Assembly: GCA_024640085.1 (NCBI GenBank) | Contig: JAHEFR010000003.1 | Span: 51,416-115,415 of the forward strand | Source: Gammaproteobacteria bacterium | Lineage (GTDB): Bacteria; Pseudomonadota; Gammaproteobacteria; Steroidobacterales; XN24 | Reading direction: 5' to 3' | DNA: 64,000 bases | Shown here: positions 44,705 through 55,172 of the stretch, in pieces | Numbering within the stretch: the first letter of the stretch is position 1 | Layout: each line of letters begins with the position of its first letter | Notes under the pieces: generated by a model | Told to the model about the DNA's origin: nothing | Seen by the model: only the letters and a program-made list of their open reading frames with translations | Database searches by the model: none | Made by a program: the position numbers and the translations under genes

Positions 44705-45550
44705 ATGGAAACCGGCGATTCGACAACACGGGCGGCCACGCCGCTGTCAGATTACGCCTGCCTGCAGATCGGCGGTGAGGACGCGGAATCCTTTCTGCAG
44801 GGCCAGCTGAGCAATGATCTCGGTGTATTGCCGGTAGGAGGCGGCCAGCTTTCCACGTTCAACGATCCCCGGGGCCGGGTCATCGCACTACTCAGGATAT
44901 TCAGGACGCCCAACGCGTTCGTCGCGGCGATGCCAGGGGCGGTGATCCAGGCCGTGGCCGCCCGGCTGCGGATGTTCGTCATGCGCTCCCGGGTCTCGAT
45001 CGAGCCGGACCGGTCCTGGCGCCTGGTGGGAGGAGCCGGCCGGGACATTCCACAGGACCCCGATTTGCCGGCGATGCAACTACCCACTCCCGGATCCCTC
45101 TGGATCCGGTTGCAACAGGACTTCGGCTCGGTGGCAGTGGCCACCGACGAAACCTGGCCGGTGCTGGAAATCAGGAACGGTCTGCCGGAGGTCTATGCAG
45201 AAACCGCCAGCCACTTCGTCCCCCAGATGCTCCGCCTGGACCGGCTGGGGGCCATCAGTTTCGCCAAGGGATGTTATGTCGGGCAAGAAGTGATCGCGCG
45301 TGCGCGCTATCTCGGGCGCATCAAGCGCCACACGCGCCTGTATCGTTCCGCGGACGTAGGCGTCCGACCGGGAGATCCGGTCATCCTGGGTTCGGATAAG
45401 GTCGGCGAGGTGGCGCGAGTCGCCGAGAATGGGGAGGGGCGTTTCGTGCTGGCGGTCGTCCGTGACGACGCCGACGGACCGATGACGACGGCGGGCGGAG
45501 ACCTGGAGCGCCTCCCGGACCCGCCCGCCTTCGAGGGATCCGAGGCCTGA
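44705..45550 (+). CDS. ygfZ: Folate-binding Fe-S cluster maturation protein YgfZ
   Basis: 281 residues, GcvT-like fold. The signature FAKGCYVGQEVIARARYLG holds the conserved KGCYxGQE motif with the redox-active Cys. LRMFVMRSRVSIEP near residue 90 is also typical. YgfZ acts with folate in maturing or repairing Fe-S enzymes. It is divergent from the sdh operon, whose SdhB is an Fe-S protein. Confidence 0.95.
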   Translation: METGDSTTRAATPLSDYACLQIGGEDAESFLQGQLSNDLGVLPVGGGQLSTFNDPRGRVIALLRIFRTPNAFVAAMPGAVIQAVAARLRMFVMRSRVSIEPDRSWRLVGGAGRDIPQDPDLPAMQLPTPGSLWIRLQQDFGSVAVATDETWPVLEIRNGLPEVYAETASHFVPQMLRLDRLGAISFAKGCYVGQEVIARARYLGRIKRHTRLYRSADVGVRPGDPVILGSDKVGEVARVAENGEGRFVLAVVRDDADGPMTTAGGDLERLPDPPAFEGSEA

Positions 45551-45582
45551 GACCTGTCCGGCGGCCGCCTGACTGACAGGCT

Positions 45583-47097
45583 CTAGTCCGGCCCCCCCTC
45601 CTCGCCACCGGACCCCTCAGGTCGCAGGTGCGGGAACAGCAATACGTCCCGGATCGAAGGCGAATCGGTAAACAGCATCACCAGACGATCCACACCGACG
45701 CCCAGCCCCCCGGTGGGCGGCATTCCATATTCGAGGGCGCGGATGTAGTCGGCGTCGTAGAACATGGCCTCCTCGTCGCCCTGGCTCTTGCGCTCGGCCT
45801 GGGCATTGAATCGGGCCGCCTGTTCCTCCGGATCGTTGAGCTCCGAGAAACCGTTTGCGATCTCCCGTCCTGCCACAAACAGCTCGAAGCGGTCGGTGAT
45901 GAACGGATCGCGATCATTTTGCCGGGCCAGCGGCGAGACTTCAGCCGGGAACTCGGTAACGAACACTGGCTGACGCAGCTTCGCCTCCGCAACAGTTTCG
46001 AACAGTTCCGTCTGTAGCCGCCCCGCCCCGGCCTCCTCGTCCGCCTCGGCCCCCTGGCCTCGAAGAGCCTCCCGGAGATAGACCTCGTCGCGGAGCCGCC
46101 CCCCGTCTATTTCCGGCGCGTGCCGGCGGATGGCGTCTTCCATGCTCAACCGCTCGAATCCGGGGCCGAGGTCCAGGGTCTCGCCCTGGTACTGCAGCCG
46201 GGTATCTCCGAGCAGGCTGGTGGCCATCATCCGGATCATGTGCTCGGTGATATCCATCATGTCCCGGTAGCCGGCATAGGCGTGATACAGCTCGAGCATG
46301 GTGAACTCGGGATTGTGTCGAGTTGACAGGCCTTCGTTACGGAAATTGCGATTGATCTCGTACACCCGCTCCATGCCCCCGACCACAAGTCGCTTGAGGA
46401 ACAGTTCCGGTGCCACGCGCAGGAACATGTCGATGCCCAGAGCGTTGTGGTGGGTGACGAAGGGCCGCGCATTGGCGCCGCCCGGCAGGGTCTGCATCAT
46501 CGGGGTCTCGACTTCCCGGAATCCGCGGGCGTCGAGGTAATCCCGCATGAAGCTGATCATCCGCGTCCGGACGTCGAAGACCCGACGGCTATCGGCGTTC
46601 ATGATCAGGTCGACGTAACGCTGCCGGTAACGCGTCTCGGTGTCAGTCAGTCCGTGGTATTTCTCCGGTAACGGTCGCAGGGACTTGGTCAACAACCGCA
46701 GCAGATCCACCCTGACCGAAAGCTCCCCTGTGCGGGTCTTGAACATCGTCCCCTTGGCGCCGACGATGTCGCCGATGTCCCAGGCCTTGAAGCTCTCGTA
46801 AACGCCGCCGGGCAACGAGTCCCGCGCGAGGAATAGCTGTATGTCTCCGCTCGAGTCCTGCAGCCGCACGAAGCTCGCCTTGCCCATCACGCGCTTGGCC
46901 ATCATTCGTCCCGCCACCGCGACTCTGACCGGCTCCTTTTCCAGGCGCTCGGGTTCCCAGTCGCCGTAAGCTCCGTGGAGTTCCTCGGCCTGAGCGTCCT
47001 TGCGGAAATCGTTGGGGAATGCCTGCCGTTCCTCCCGGATCGAATCCAGCTTGCGGCGGCGCTCGGCGATCAGCGGATTTTCCTGCTCCCTGGACAT
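45583..47097 (-). CDS. lysS: Lysyl-tRNA synthetase, class II
   Basis: 504 residues from the ATG at 47097 (GGAG upstream, 16 bp after prfB). N-terminal OB fold binds the anticodon ([20 protein letters not shown]). Class II motif 2 is [20 protein letters not shown] and motif 3 [13 protein letters not shown]. Normal length. It charges tRNA-Lys. The prfB-lysS order is conserved widely in proteobacteria. Confidence 0.98.
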   Translation of the reverse strand: MSREQENPLIAERRRKLDSIREERQAFPNDFRKDAQAEELHGAYGDWEPERLEKEPVRVAVAGRMMAKRVMGKASFVRLQDSSGDIQLFLARDSLPGGVYESFKAWDIGDIVGAKGTMFKTRTGELSVRVDLLRLLTKSLRPLPEKYHGLTDTETRYRQRYVDLIMNADSRRVFDVRTRMISFMRDYLDARGFREVETPMMQTLPGGANARPFVTHHNALGIDMFLRVAPELFLKRLVVGGMERVYEINRNFRNEGLSTRHNPEFTMLELYHAYAGYRDMMDITEHMIRMMATSLLGDTRLQYQGETLDLGPGFERLSMEDAIRRHAPEIDGGRLRDEVYLREALRGQGAEADEEAGAGRLQTELFETVAEAKLRQPVFVTEFPAEVSPLARQNDRDPFITDRFELFVAGREIANGFSELNDPEEQAARFNAQAERKSQGDEEAMFYDADYIRALEYGMPPTGGLGVGVDRLVMLFTDSPSIRDVLLFPHLRPEGSGGEEGGPD

Positions 47098-47113
47098 CCT
47101 GGCTCCTTCGGGC

Positions 47114-48209
47114 CTACAGGCCCTGCTTGAGGCTGGCTTCGATGAAGGGATCCAGGTCACCGTCCAGGACCGCCTGGGTATTGCCGACTTCCACGCCGGT
47201 CCTCAGATCCTTGATTCGCGACTGGTCGAGCACGTAGGACCGTATCTGGCTGCCCCAGCCGATATCGGCCTTGGTGTCCTCGACCGCCTGGGCCTCCTCG
47301 CGGCGCTTGTGCATCTCCAGTTCGTAGAGCTTGGCCCTGAGCTGCTTCATTGCCGTGGCCTTGTTCTTGTGCTGGGATCGGTCGTTCTGGCACTGGACGA
47401 CGATACCGGTCGGCTCATGAGTGATACGGACGGCGGATTCGGTTCGATTCACATGCTGTCCGCCGGCGCCGCTGGCCCGATAGGCGTCTATGCGGAGATC
47501 CGCGGGATTGATCTCCACCTCGACTTCGTCTTCGATCTCGGGGGAGACGAACACGGCTGCGAAAGAGGTATGTCTCCGATTCCCGGAATCGAATGGCGAC
47601 TTCCGCACCAGCCGGTGCACGCCTGTCTCTGTGCGTAGCCAGCCGTATGCATAATCGCCACCGAACCGCACCGTCGCGCTCTTGATGCCCGCCACCTCGC
47701 CAGCCGAGAGTTCGATAATCTCGGTGTCGAAATCATGAGCCTCGCCCCATCTCAGATACATCCGCAATAGCATCTCCGCCCAGTCCTGGGCCTCGGTGCC
47801 ACCGGATCCTGCCTGGACGTCCAGGAACGCATCGGACGGGTCCATTTCGCCCGCGAACATGCGCCGGAATTCCATCTTCTCCAGCACCTGCTCCAGCCGG
47901 TTCGTATCCCGCTCGATCTCGCCGAGGGTGTCGGCGTCCTCCTCATCGGCGGCGATCTCCAGGAGTTCGGCGCACTCCTCGATACCCCGCCCGAGGGAGT
48001 CCATGTTCTTGACGACAGCTTCCAGACGGGCCTTGCGCCGACCCAGTTCCTGGGCCCGCTCCGGATCATTCCACAGCTTGGGATCCTCGAGTTCCCTCAA
48101 GGTCTCTTCGAGTTGCTCCGTCTGGGCATCGTAGTCAAAGATACCCCCTAAGGTCGCTGGCTCGCGACTTCATGTCCTTGAGTTGCTGCCTGAGTTGGGT
48201 CGATTCCAT
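47114..48209 (-). CDS. prfB: Peptide chain release factor 2, with programmed +1 frameshift
   Basis: Translation starts at ATG 48209 and meets an in-frame TGA at 48137-48135 after 24 codons. The site reads AGGGGGTATCTTTGAC: a Shine-Dalgarno-like AGGGGG, the slippery CTT and the UGA. Ribosomes slip +1 and continue in the frame that starts with GAC (48136-48134), giving 364 residues. The downstream part has the GGQ motif [17 protein letters not shown]2 terminates at UGA and UAA, and low RF2 raises frameshifting, so it controls itself. A frame starting at 48100 is only the C-terminal piece. The frame is not disrupted by error. Confidence 0.97.
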
Positions 48210-48274
48210 AGGAAGTCCCGCGTGGTGGATCAAAGCTTGAAATTTTATCACGGGCGGGCCCGATGGGAGCCGCT

Positions 48275-49987
48275 TCACGGGGCCTCGAGGTGTTCCACGA
48301 CCAGCTGAGGGCTACGGATACCGCGGAAGTCATTCACCTCCAGTCGGTAGACCAGACGCAGGCGCGCGGGCCGCTGACCCCGCAGCTTCTCCGCCTGGTT
48401 GAAGGCGACCGCGTCGATCTCCTTGTCGCCGCCTGCCAGACGCACTCGCAATCGAAGGTGGCGTTCCTGCATCACCCGGATACCCCTGACCCGAAACTCG
48501 TCGTCGAACAGCGGTTCCGGGAAAGCCTGCCCCCACGGGCCAGCGGCACGCAGCAATTCGGCCGTCGCCAGGTTCAGATCCGAATCCTGCAGGCTGCCGT
48601 CGGTGAGGATTTCGCGAGTCAGCGTCGCCGGATCGAGGTGAGACTCTACGACGGCAGTGAGCCTCCTCCTGAACTCTTCGAGGCGGTCCGCCGCCAGACT
48701 CAACCCGGCAGCCATAGCGTGTCCGCCGAACCGGTGGATCAGACCCGGATGGTGAGCATCCACTTCTGCCAGGGCGTCCCGGATGTGAAGGCCGGGGATG
48801 GACCGGCACGAGCCCTTGAGATTGCTGTCGCCGTCTGCTGCGAACGCGACGACCGGCCGGTGGACGCGATCCTTTACCCGGCTGGCCACCAGGCCCACGA
48901 CCCCCTGATGCCAGCTCCGATCGAACAGGCAAACCACACCGGGCAGGCTGCCCGAGTCGTCCAGGGCCAGACCGTCCACCGCCCGCATCGCCTGTTGCTG
49001 CATGTCCTGCTCGATGGCCCGCCGTTCGTCGTTCAGGCGTCCGAGGGCGGCTGCCAGCGGTCGGGCCTCGGCCGGGCTGTCGGCCAACAGGCACCGGATA
49101 CCGATGGACATATCGTCCAGGCGCCCGGCGGCATTCAGTCGGGGCCCCACGCAGAAGCCCAGGTCCGACGCCGCCGCCCGGGTCGGATCGCGACCCCCTT
49201 CCTGCATCAGCGCCGTGATTCCCGGACTGCATCGGCCGGCCCGTATCCTCCTGAGGCCCTGCTCCACGAGGATGCGATTGTTGCGATCCAGGGCGACTAC
49301 ATCGGCGACCGTACCGACGGCCACCAGATCCAGAAGACCTGCCATCAGTCGGCGGGCGTCGGCGGATTCGATCAGCCGGGCCGCCAGCGCCGCCATCAGG
49401 TAAAACGCCACCCCAACGCCCGCAAGATTCTTGCTCGGGAAAGGCTCCCGGGCCAGATTGGGATTCACAATTGCGTTGGCGTCGGGCAGCTGATCCGGCG
49501 GCAGGTGATGATCGGTGACGACGACGTCGATACCTGCATGCCGCGCGGCGGCCACCCCGGCCACGCTCGATATCCCGTTATCCACGGTGATGATCAGGCC
49601 GGGCGCCAAGCGGGCAGCGACTTTGACCAGACCACGGCTCAGGCCATAGCCGAACTCGAAGCGATTGGGCACAAGGTAATCGACATGCCGGAAACCCACA
49701 CCGCGAAGCGCACGGCACACCAGCGCGGAACTGGTGGCTCCATCGGCGTCGAAGTCGCCCACCACCAGAATCCGGCTGTCGATCTCGCGATGGGAGATCA
49801 GGTTATCCACCGCCTGACGGCAGCCGTCCAGGGCGCTGACCGGCACCATCCGCCGCAGATCCATGTCCAGGTCCCCGGGCGAGCGGATACCCCGGGCGGC
49901 GTAAACCCGCTGCAATAATGCGGGAACACCCTCCAGTCGAACGCCCCGGGGCACCGTGCGGCGGCGGATGCGTGGAACCCTGCTCAT
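48275..49987 (-). CDS. recJ: Single-stranded-DNA-specific exonuclease RecJ
   Basis: 570 residues from the ATG at 49987, overlapping the previous gene by 4 nt. DHH phosphoesterase motifs: VVGDFDADGATSSAL, IITVDNGISSVAG, VVVTDHHLPP and, in DHHA1, RFGGHAMAAGLSL. The C-terminal OB domain is present. It degrades 5' to 3' in RecF-type recombination and mismatch repair. The recO product in this window works in the same pathway. Confidence 0.97.
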   Translation of the reverse strand: MSRVPRIRRRTVPRGVRLEGVPALLQRVYAARGIRSPGDLDMDLRRMVPVSALDGCRQAVDNLISHREIDSRILVVGDFDADGATSSALVCRALRGVGFRHVDYLVPNRFEFGYGLSRGLVKVAARLAPGLIITVDNGISSVAGVAAARHAGIDVVVTDHHLPPDQLPDANAIVNPNLAREPFPSKNLAGVGVAFYLMAALAARLIESADARRLMAGLLDLVAVGTVADVVALDRNNRILVEQGLRRIRAGRCSPGITALMQEGGRDPTRAAASDLGFCVGPRLNAAGRLDDMSIGIRCLLADSPAEARPLAAALGRLNDERRAIEQDMQQQAMRAVDGLALDDSGSLPGVVCLFDRSWHQGVVGLVASRVKDRVHRPVVAFAADGDSNLKGSCRSIPGLHIRDALAEVDAHHPGLIHRFGGHAMAAGLSLAADRLEEFRRRLTAVVESHLDPATLTREILTDGSLQDSDLNLATAELLRAAGPWGQAFPEPLFDDEFRVRGIRVMQERHLRLRVRLAGGDKEIDAVAFNQAEKLRGQRPARLRLVYRLEVNDFRGIRSPQLVVEHLEAP

Positions 49988-50952
49988 GCCCCGCCCGACC
50001 CGGCCCACGGGAACCGGCGTCGCCGCTGAGGCACGAACTCCGCGATGTTGCCACCGGGCGTCACCAGGCGAACTCCTCGAAGCTGTTTGCGGGTGGCCGC
50101 GCGGAAAACAGAGCGGCCCCAGGTCGTCTCCAGCCACTCAGGATCGGCCTGTCGCTGCGTCGACGGGACAACGACGGCGGCGCCCTCCGGCTCCTCGACG
50201 TTATCGCCAGGTGCGCTCACATCGACGCCCGCCAGGAGCGCGAGGCCAGCGGCGTAAGGATGGTCCGCATACACGCGGTCGGCCACCGAGCCGACCTTCG
50301 GTACTGGCCGCTCCGCCCATCCCCAGGGCCACACGCTATTCACTTCGGGCACCTGCCGCTCTCTCCGGGACTGGTTGTCGGGTTGCTCATGCAAGAGCAT
50401 CTGGATCTCGTTCACGATGCGGCGAAGCTCAGATCCACCGTCGCCGTCGGGCATGTAATCGAGCAGGCTGCCGCCGGCCACGGTCTCGGGGGCCCACCAG
50501 GGGACGTCGGGCGCGTGGGGCAGAGTCATGTACCACCGATCCGGGGTGGCAAGCCGTACTCCGATGCCCCTGTCCCGGAATGCATCCGCCAGCGAATCGC
50601 AGAGGCGCCGGGCCTCTTCAGGATCGATATCGACTCTCTGCTGGCCCGCCATGGTCACGCCCCCCGGGCCCGGCATCAGGCACACGGGATCGATCCTCAG
50701 CACGCCGAGAGGCGGCGGGCCCCGGAAGTCGGCCGCCCAGCCGACCGGCGCCGGCGCCCAGGCCCGGGTCGCAGCCGCGTGGCCCGTGACGGCCCAGCCG
50801 ATGACCTCGTCTCTTCCCTGAATACCGAGATGCCGGCGAACGCTGCGAGCGAGGATGCGAGAAAGGCCCCAGCGACTCGGCCACCCGGCGGCGTCGTCCA
50901 AAAGGGCATCGGGAACGACCAGTGTCCAGAGAGCTTCTCGCTGTACGGCCAC
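49984..50952 (-). CDS. RpfE-type protein, unknown function
   Basis: 322 residues, GTG start. No membrane segment. A characteristic stretch reads VNEIQMLLHEQPDNQSRRER, followed by EVNSVWPWGWAERP (NxVWxWG). That matches proteins annotated as regulatory protein RpfE or as a phosphoglycerate-mutase-like family, found directly upstream of recJ in Xanthomonas and relatives. Residues 90-160 include CDSLADAFRDRGI and DRWYMTLPHAPDV. In Xanthomonas rpfE lies in the DSF quorum-sensing cluster with recJ, prfB and lysS, but its biochemical role is unclear. The C-terminus is basic. The assignment rests on my memory of the family motif and on context. Confidence 0.8.
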   Translation of the reverse strand: MAVQREALWTLVVPDALLDDAAGWPSRWGLSRILARSVRRHLGIQGRDEVIGWAVTGHAAATRAWAPAPVGWAADFRGPPPLGVLRIDPVCLMPGPGGVTMAGQQRVDIDPEEARRLCDSLADAFRDRGIGVRLATPDRWYMTLPHAPDVPWWAPETVAGGSLLDYMPDGDGGSELRRIVNEIQMLLHEQPDNQSRRERQVPEVNSVWPWGWAERPVPKVGSVADRVYADHPYAAGLALLAGVDVSAPGDNVEEPEGAAVVVPSTQRQADPEWLETTWGRSVFRAATRKQLRGVRLVTPGGNIAEFVPQRRRRFPWAGSGGA

Positions 50953-51004
50953 AGGTGGACCGCGCTACCCTTTCCGGGACCGCAACGTCTTGACGAGATC
51001 CCGA

Positions 51005-51376
51005 ATGCGTATCGACCTGGAGCGCCCCGCAGGCATCAACCTGATCCACGCCGTATCACCCGGCGAGATCCGGGTCGGCGACCGCATCATGCAAAGAAGC
51101 TTCATCATCGGGGTGAACGACATTATCCCCGATTGGCCGGTGTCATCAACGCGAGACATCGACGAGGAGAGCCTCTCCCCCATCCTGGCGCTGGCGCCCG
51201 AGATCCTGTTGCTCGGTACCGGAAGAGCGCTGGTGTTCCCTGGTCGCGACATCCACGCCGCCGTCCTGGCAAGACATGTCGGCCTGGAAGTAATGGATAC
51301 GTCGGCGGCCTGCCGTACCTACAACATCCTGGCGGCTGAGGGCCGCAGTGTCGTCGCGGCGTTGATCGTGGATTGA
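51005..51376 (+). CDS. Mth938-like domain protein (NDUFAF3/DUF498 family)
   Basis: 123 residues from the ATG at 51005. A longer in-frame reading overlaps the divergent RpfE-type gene and is rejected. Motifs: INLIHAVSPGEIRVGDRIMQ, PEILLLGTGRALVFPGRDIH and VEVMDTSAACRTYNIL-like C-terminus. Human NDUFAF3 is a complex I assembly factor; the bacterial role is not known. It lies next to the convergent rpoS end. Confidence 0.9.
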   Translation: MRIDLERPAGINLIHAVSPGEIRVGDRIMQRSFIIGVNDIIPDWPVSSTRDIDEESLSPILALAPEILLLGTGRALVFPGRDIHAAVLARHVGLEVMDTSAACRTYNILAAEGRSVVAALIVD

Positions 51377-51403
51377 GGCCGGGGCCTGTTAACGCTTTCG
51401 TCC

Positions 51404-52378
51404 CTAGTCGAGCAGGGCGTCTTCCGAGAGTCCGTGGCTCTCCATGATGATCCTGAGTCTGGAGAGTGCATCCATCTGGATCTGGCGGACGCGTTCCCGG
51501 GTGACGCCAATCTCCTCTCCGACCTGCTCCAGCGTGCACTTGTCGAAGCCGTGCAATCCGAAGCGGCGTTCGACGACGGCCCGCTGTTTCTCGTTCAGGC
51601 GGCCGAGCCATTTCTCCAGCACGTCGTGGACGTCCTGGGCCTGGAGCTGAGAGGTAGGATCGAGCGTGTCCTCATCCGGGATGGCATCCAGTACGCTGCG
51701 TTCGCCGTCCTGGCCGAGCTGAGTGCTCATGGACGACATGCGATCGTTAAGGCCAAGCAGCCTGTCGACCTCGCTGCTCGGCTTGTCCAGAAGATCACCG
51801 ATCTCCTCGGCCGTCGGATCCCTGTCCAGCTCCTGGCTCAGGCGCCGTGCGGCACGCAGATAGACGTTTATCTCCTTTACCACGTGGATAGGCAAGCGGA
51901 TCGTGCGAGTCTGGTTCATGATTGCCCGCTCGATCGTCTGTCGGATCCACCAGGTGGCGTAGGTGGAGAATCGGAAGCCCTTCTCCGGATCGAATTTCTT
52001 GACCGCGTGAATGAGACCGAGGTTGCCCTCTTCGATGAGGTCGAGGAGCGGCAGGCCGCGGTTCATGTAACGCCGCGCGATCTTCACTACCAGGCGCAGA
52101 TTGCTCTCGATCATACGCCGCCGGGCCGCCTCGTCGCCCTTGCGGGCCCGCCTGGAGTAATAGACCTCCTCCTCCGCTGACAGCAAGGGCGAAAAACCGA
52201 TCTCACTGAGATAAAGGCGGGTGGCGTCGAGGTGTTCGTAGCGACGGGTGTGGGTGTCGATGTAACTCGCCATCCGCTCGTTGTCCCGGTCGTCGGCGGT
52301 ATCAGAATCGTCGCCGTCGGCGCGGCCAGTGTCGTCATCGCACCGGTCGCCGGGAACAAGATCCGTTTGTTTGGCCAT
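51404..52378 (-). CDS. rpoS: RNA polymerase sigma factor RpoS
   Basis: 324 residues. Acidic N-terminal region, region 1.2 ([20 protein letters not shown]), 2 ([40 protein letters not shown]), 3 and 4 ([19 protein letters not shown]). The short region 1 and overall length mark RpoS rather than RpoD. It controls stationary-phase and general stress genes. The nlpD-rpoS order is classic; an rpoS promoter may lie within nlpD. Confidence 0.96.
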   Translation of the reverse strand: MAKQTDLVPGDRCDDDTGRADGDDSDTADDRDNERMASYIDTHTRRYEHLDATRLYLSEIGFSPLLSAEEEVYYSRRARKGDEAARRRMIESNLRLVVKIARRYMNRGLPLLDLIEEGNLGLIHAVKKFDPEKGFRFSTYATWWIRQTIERAIMNQTRTIRLPIHVVKEINVYLRAARRLSQELDRDPTAEEIGDLLDKPSSEVDRLLGLNDRMSSMSTQLGQDGERSVLDAIPDEDTLDPTSQLQAQDVHDVLEKWLGRLNEKQRAVVERRFGLHGFDKCTLEQVGEEIGVTRERVRQIQMDALSRLRIIMESHGLSEDALLD

Positions 52379-52421
52379 CGGTACCTCGATCGGTCTCCAA
52401 AGGGCCTCCGGCTCGTGTGCA

Positions 52422-53123
52422 TTACCTGCGCGGCAGATAGCGCAACGGGTCGACCGGCTTACCGTTCTGCCGGATTTCGAAATGCAGCACCGGCTTTCTA
52501 CCGGGCCCCTCGCCCATCAGCGCAATCGTCTGCCCGGCTGACACCTTTTCTCCCTCGGTGACGCGGAGTTCCCGATTGAGGCCGTAGGCGCTCAGATAAG
52601 TCTCGTTATGCTTGACAATAATAAGCTTTCCATAGCCGATGAGTCCACTTCCGCTATAAACCACTTCGCCTCCAGCGGAGGCAATTACCGGCTGTCCGGA
52701 GCGCCCGGAGATGTCGATCCCGTTGCCGCCAAGAGCGCTCTGACCGAATCGCGCAACCAGGCCGCCATCGGTCGGCCAGCGCCATGCCGACGGGGGTGGG
52801 TCACTCGGGCGAGCGGGGGCTCTCGTCGCCTTGCCGGAAGGTGTCCGGGCGGTCGCCGACGGCCCCGTGTTACCACCGGATCGGCGCCTCCCGCTTTCGG
52901 GGGCGCTCAGGCGGATGGACTGACCGGGGTAAATCAGATCACCGGATCCGAGATTGTTCCAGGCGGCCAATTCCCGGGGGTCGAGGCTATATCGCCAGGC
53001 GATCCCATACAGCGTGTCGCCGGCCTTGACGGTATAGATGTCAGGCTCCCAGGAGAGCATCGACGAGCATCCGGCCAGACCGAGCAGCAGGGACGCCAGG
53101 ATGGCTGATCTCAGCCGGCTCAT
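52422..53123 (-). CDS. nlpD: Lipoprotein NlpD, amidase activator
   Basis: 233 residues from the ATG at 53123. Lipobox LGLAGC, LysM domain [20 protein letters not shown], a linker rich in Arg, Ser and Pro, and a C-terminal LytM domain (about 130-230) ending in PLRYLPRR. The zinc ligands of active LytM enzymes are missing ([17 protein letters not shown]), as in NlpD, which activates AmiC-type amidases. It needs the Lol system encoded in this window. Confidence 0.95.
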   Translation of the reverse strand: MSRLRSAILASLLLGLAGCSSMLSWEPDIYTVKAGDTLYGIAWRYSLDPRELAAWNNLGSGDLIYPGQSIRLSAPESGRRRSGGNTGPSATARTPSGKATRAPARPSDPPPSAWRWPTDGGLVARFGQSALGGNGIDISGRSGQPVIASAGGEVVYSGSGLIGYGKLIIVKHNETYLSAYGLNRELRVTEGEKVSAGQTIALMGEGPGRKPVLHFEIRQNGKPVDPLRYLPRR

Positions 53124-53125
53124 CT

Positions 53126-53701
53126 CTACCGAAGCAGCAGGTAGGCGATCACGATCAAGCCGACGAACATCCACCCGAAAATCTCGATGTGGGTCTTCAT
53201 GCGCCGCTCCACCGCGGGTCCTCCCCAGCGTACCAGGTAGGCCACCAGGAAAAATCTGGCGCCGCGACCGACTACCGAGGCGGCCACGAAGGCAGGCAGG
53301 AACATGGAGAGCGTCCCGGCGGCGATCGTAAACAGCTTGTAAGGGATCGGCGAGAACCCCGCCGCCAGCACCGCCCAGAATCCCCAGCGCTCGAACCAGT
53401 GGCGGACCTCAAGGTATCCGTCCCAGTATCCGACACTCCGCATCCATGGCTCGGCCAGGTCCATCGCGAAGTGACCAATCGCGTATCCAGCCAGGCCACC
53501 GATCACTGAGGCCACCGTGGTGAGCAAGGCGTAACGCCCGGCCGCCTCGGGTCGGGCCAGGGTCATGGGCGCAAGCATCACGTCCGGCGGCACCGGAAAG
53601 AACGACGACTCGGCAAAACTGAGCACACCCAGGTATCGGGGCGCATGGGGATGACCCGCCCAGGACAGGACCCGGTCATAAAGCGGCCCGAATAGCCGCA
53701 T
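53126..53701 (-). CDS. YqaA-family (DedA-like) membrane protein
   Basis: 191 residues with about five membrane helices. The signature SFAESSFFPVPPDVMLAPM and the later GFSPIPYKLFTIAAG match the YqaA branch of the SNARE-associated/DedA superfamily. DedA-type proteins recycle lipid carriers, but YqaA substrates are unknown. ATG and pcm TGA share one base. In some gammaproteobacteria this gene lies between pcm and nlpD. Confidence 0.9.
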   Translation of the reverse strand: MRLFGPLYDRVLSWAGHPHAPRYLGVLSFAESSFFPVPPDVMLAPMTLARPEAAGRYALLTTVASVIGGLAGYAIGHFAMDLAEPWMRSVGYWDGYLEVRHWFERWGFWAVLAAGFSPIPYKLFTIAAGTLSMFLPAFVAASVVGRGARFFLVAYLVRWGGPAVERRMKTHIEIFGWMFVGLIVIAYLLLR

Positions 53702-54366
53702 CAGTCCAGGCCCGGGAGCAGCGGTACGAATATCACGTGACCGATCAGCTGCTCCTCGAATTGGTCGCCACGCCGGGTAATCGTCAGCAGTTCCTGGTGC
53801 GACCGTGGACCGACCGGAATGATCAGCCGGCCGCCCTCTGCCAACTGGCCCAGAAGGGCTTGCGGCGTCTCCGGCGGTGCCGCCGTTACGATGATCGCAT
53901 CATAAGGGGCATGGGACTTCCAGCCCTCCCACCCATCGCCATGGCGGAACCGCACGTTGCGGATCCCGAGGCTGCCGAGGAGTTCCCTCGCCCTGCGCAA
54001 CAGGGGCCCGAGGCGCTCTACCGAGAACACTGTATCGGCGAGACCTGCGAGGATCGCCGTCTGATAGCCGCAGCCGGTGCCGATCTCCAGCACCTTTGAC
54101 GGCCTGCCGTCGGCGATGACTGCTTCAGTCATCCTGGCGACGACATAGGGCTGGGAGATGGTCTGACCATGGCCGATGGGCAGCGCGGTGTCCTCGTAGG
54201 CGCGGCTGGACAGAGCCTCGTCGACGAACAGATGCCGCGGCACCTCCCGGATCCGGTTGAGAACTGCCTCGCTCCTGATCCCCTCCTCCTTGAGTCGTTC
54301 GATCAGGCGCTCCCGCGTCCTGGCGGACGTCATGCCGATACCGGATCTTTCCCGGTCAGAGATCAT
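53701..54366 (-). CDS. pcm: Protein-L-isoaspartate O-methyltransferase
   Basis: 221 residues. SAM-binding motif [18 protein letters not shown], and upstream the substrate loop [18 protein letters not shown]. It methylates isoaspartyl residues in aged proteins so they can revert to Asp. ATGA overlap with surE; both precede nlpD-rpoS, the classic stationary-phase survival cluster. The first ATG was chosen because of this overlap. Confidence 0.97.
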   Translation of the reverse strand: MISDRERSGIGMTSARTRERLIERLKEEGIRSEAVLNRIREVPRHLFVDEALSSRAYEDTALPIGHGQTISQPYVVARMTEAVIADGRPSKVLEIGTGCGYQTAILAGLADTVFSVERLGPLLRRARELLGSLGIRNVRFRHGDGWEGWKSHAPYDAIIVTAAPPETPQALLGQLAEGGRLIIPVGPRSHQELLTITRRGDQFEEQLIGHVIFVPLLPGLD

Positions 54367-55115
54367 CTCGTTCCCTCATTCAGCCAGCGCCCCAGATCGT
54401 CGATCACCCGGTGTCGCGTGAGATCTACCTGTAATGGTGTCACGGAAACCGCGCCATTGGCCACGGCGTGGAAATCCGTGCCGGTCCCGGCATCCGCTTC
54501 CGGGCCCGCCGCCCCGACCCAGTAGATCGGTTGCCCTCGCGGATCCGTCGCCGCGATGACCGGCTCCGCCCGGTGACGGTTGCCCAGCCGCGTGGCAGTC
54601 ATGGGACCCAGTTCGGCGAAAGGGCGATCCGGTACGTTGACGTTGAGGATGGTGTCCCGGGGCAGCGGCCGCTCGATCAGACGCTCCACCAGGGACGCCG
54701 TCACCCGTGCAGCCGAGTCGAAGTGCGACCCACCCCGATTGACCAGAGACACAGCGATCGCCGGCAGACCCAGGAATCGTCCCTCCGTCGCTGCCGCCAC
54801 CGTACCCGAATAGAGCACGTCGTCACCCAGGTTGGCGCCATCATTGACGCCGGAGACCACCATGTCCGGTTCCGTCTCGAGTAGGCCCGTGACGGCAAGA
54901 TGGACGCAATCCGTCGGCGTGCCGTTGACGAAGTAGACCCCAGGTTCCGCCTCCGTGACCCGGAGCGGGGCATCCAGAGTCAGAGAATTGCTGGCGCCGC
55001 TGCGATTGAGCTCGGGAGCGACGACGACCACTTCACCGAGGGCGCGCAAATGTCTGGCCAGGCGCACAAGTCCCTCGGCCCGATAGCCGTCGTCGTTGCT
55101 GATGAGGATTTTCAC
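54363..55115 (-). CDS. surE: 5'/3'-nucleotidase SurE
   Basis: 250 residues from the GTG at 55115. The upstream frame to 55259 overlaps the divergent smr gene. Metal-site motif [16 protein letters not shown], Asn/Ser ligands in [15 protein letters not shown], and [16 protein letters not shown]. It is a survival protein with nucleotidase and exopolyphosphatase activity in stationary phase. In E. coli truD precedes surE directly; here the smr gene has come between. Confidence 0.96.
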   Translation of the reverse strand: MKILISNDDGYRAEGLVRLARHLRALGEVVVVAPELNRSGASNSLTLDAPLRVTEAEPGVYFVNGTPTDCVHLAVTGLLETEPDMVVSGVNDGANLGDDVLYSGTVAAATEGRFLGLPAIAVSLVNRGGSHFDSAARVTASLVERLIERPLPRDTILNVNVPDRPFAELGPMTATRLGNRHRAEPVIAATDPRGQPIYWVGAAGPEADAGTGTDFHAVANGAVSVTPLQVDLTRHRVIDDLGRWLNEGTR

Positions 55116-55172
55116 TGCTGGACAGGGACGAATAAAGGTGGCACTAACTATACCGTAAGCAGGAGACCAGAC

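Noticed and set aside
48100..48137. In-frame TGA near the start of prfB as a sign of a pseudogene
   Set aside because: It is the programmed frameshift site of RF2 with all its elements intact.
48263..49918. Long rightward open frame (about 550 codons) opposite recJ
   Set aside because: It mirrors recJ exactly, has no ribosome binding site or recognisable motif, and is explained by codon bias.
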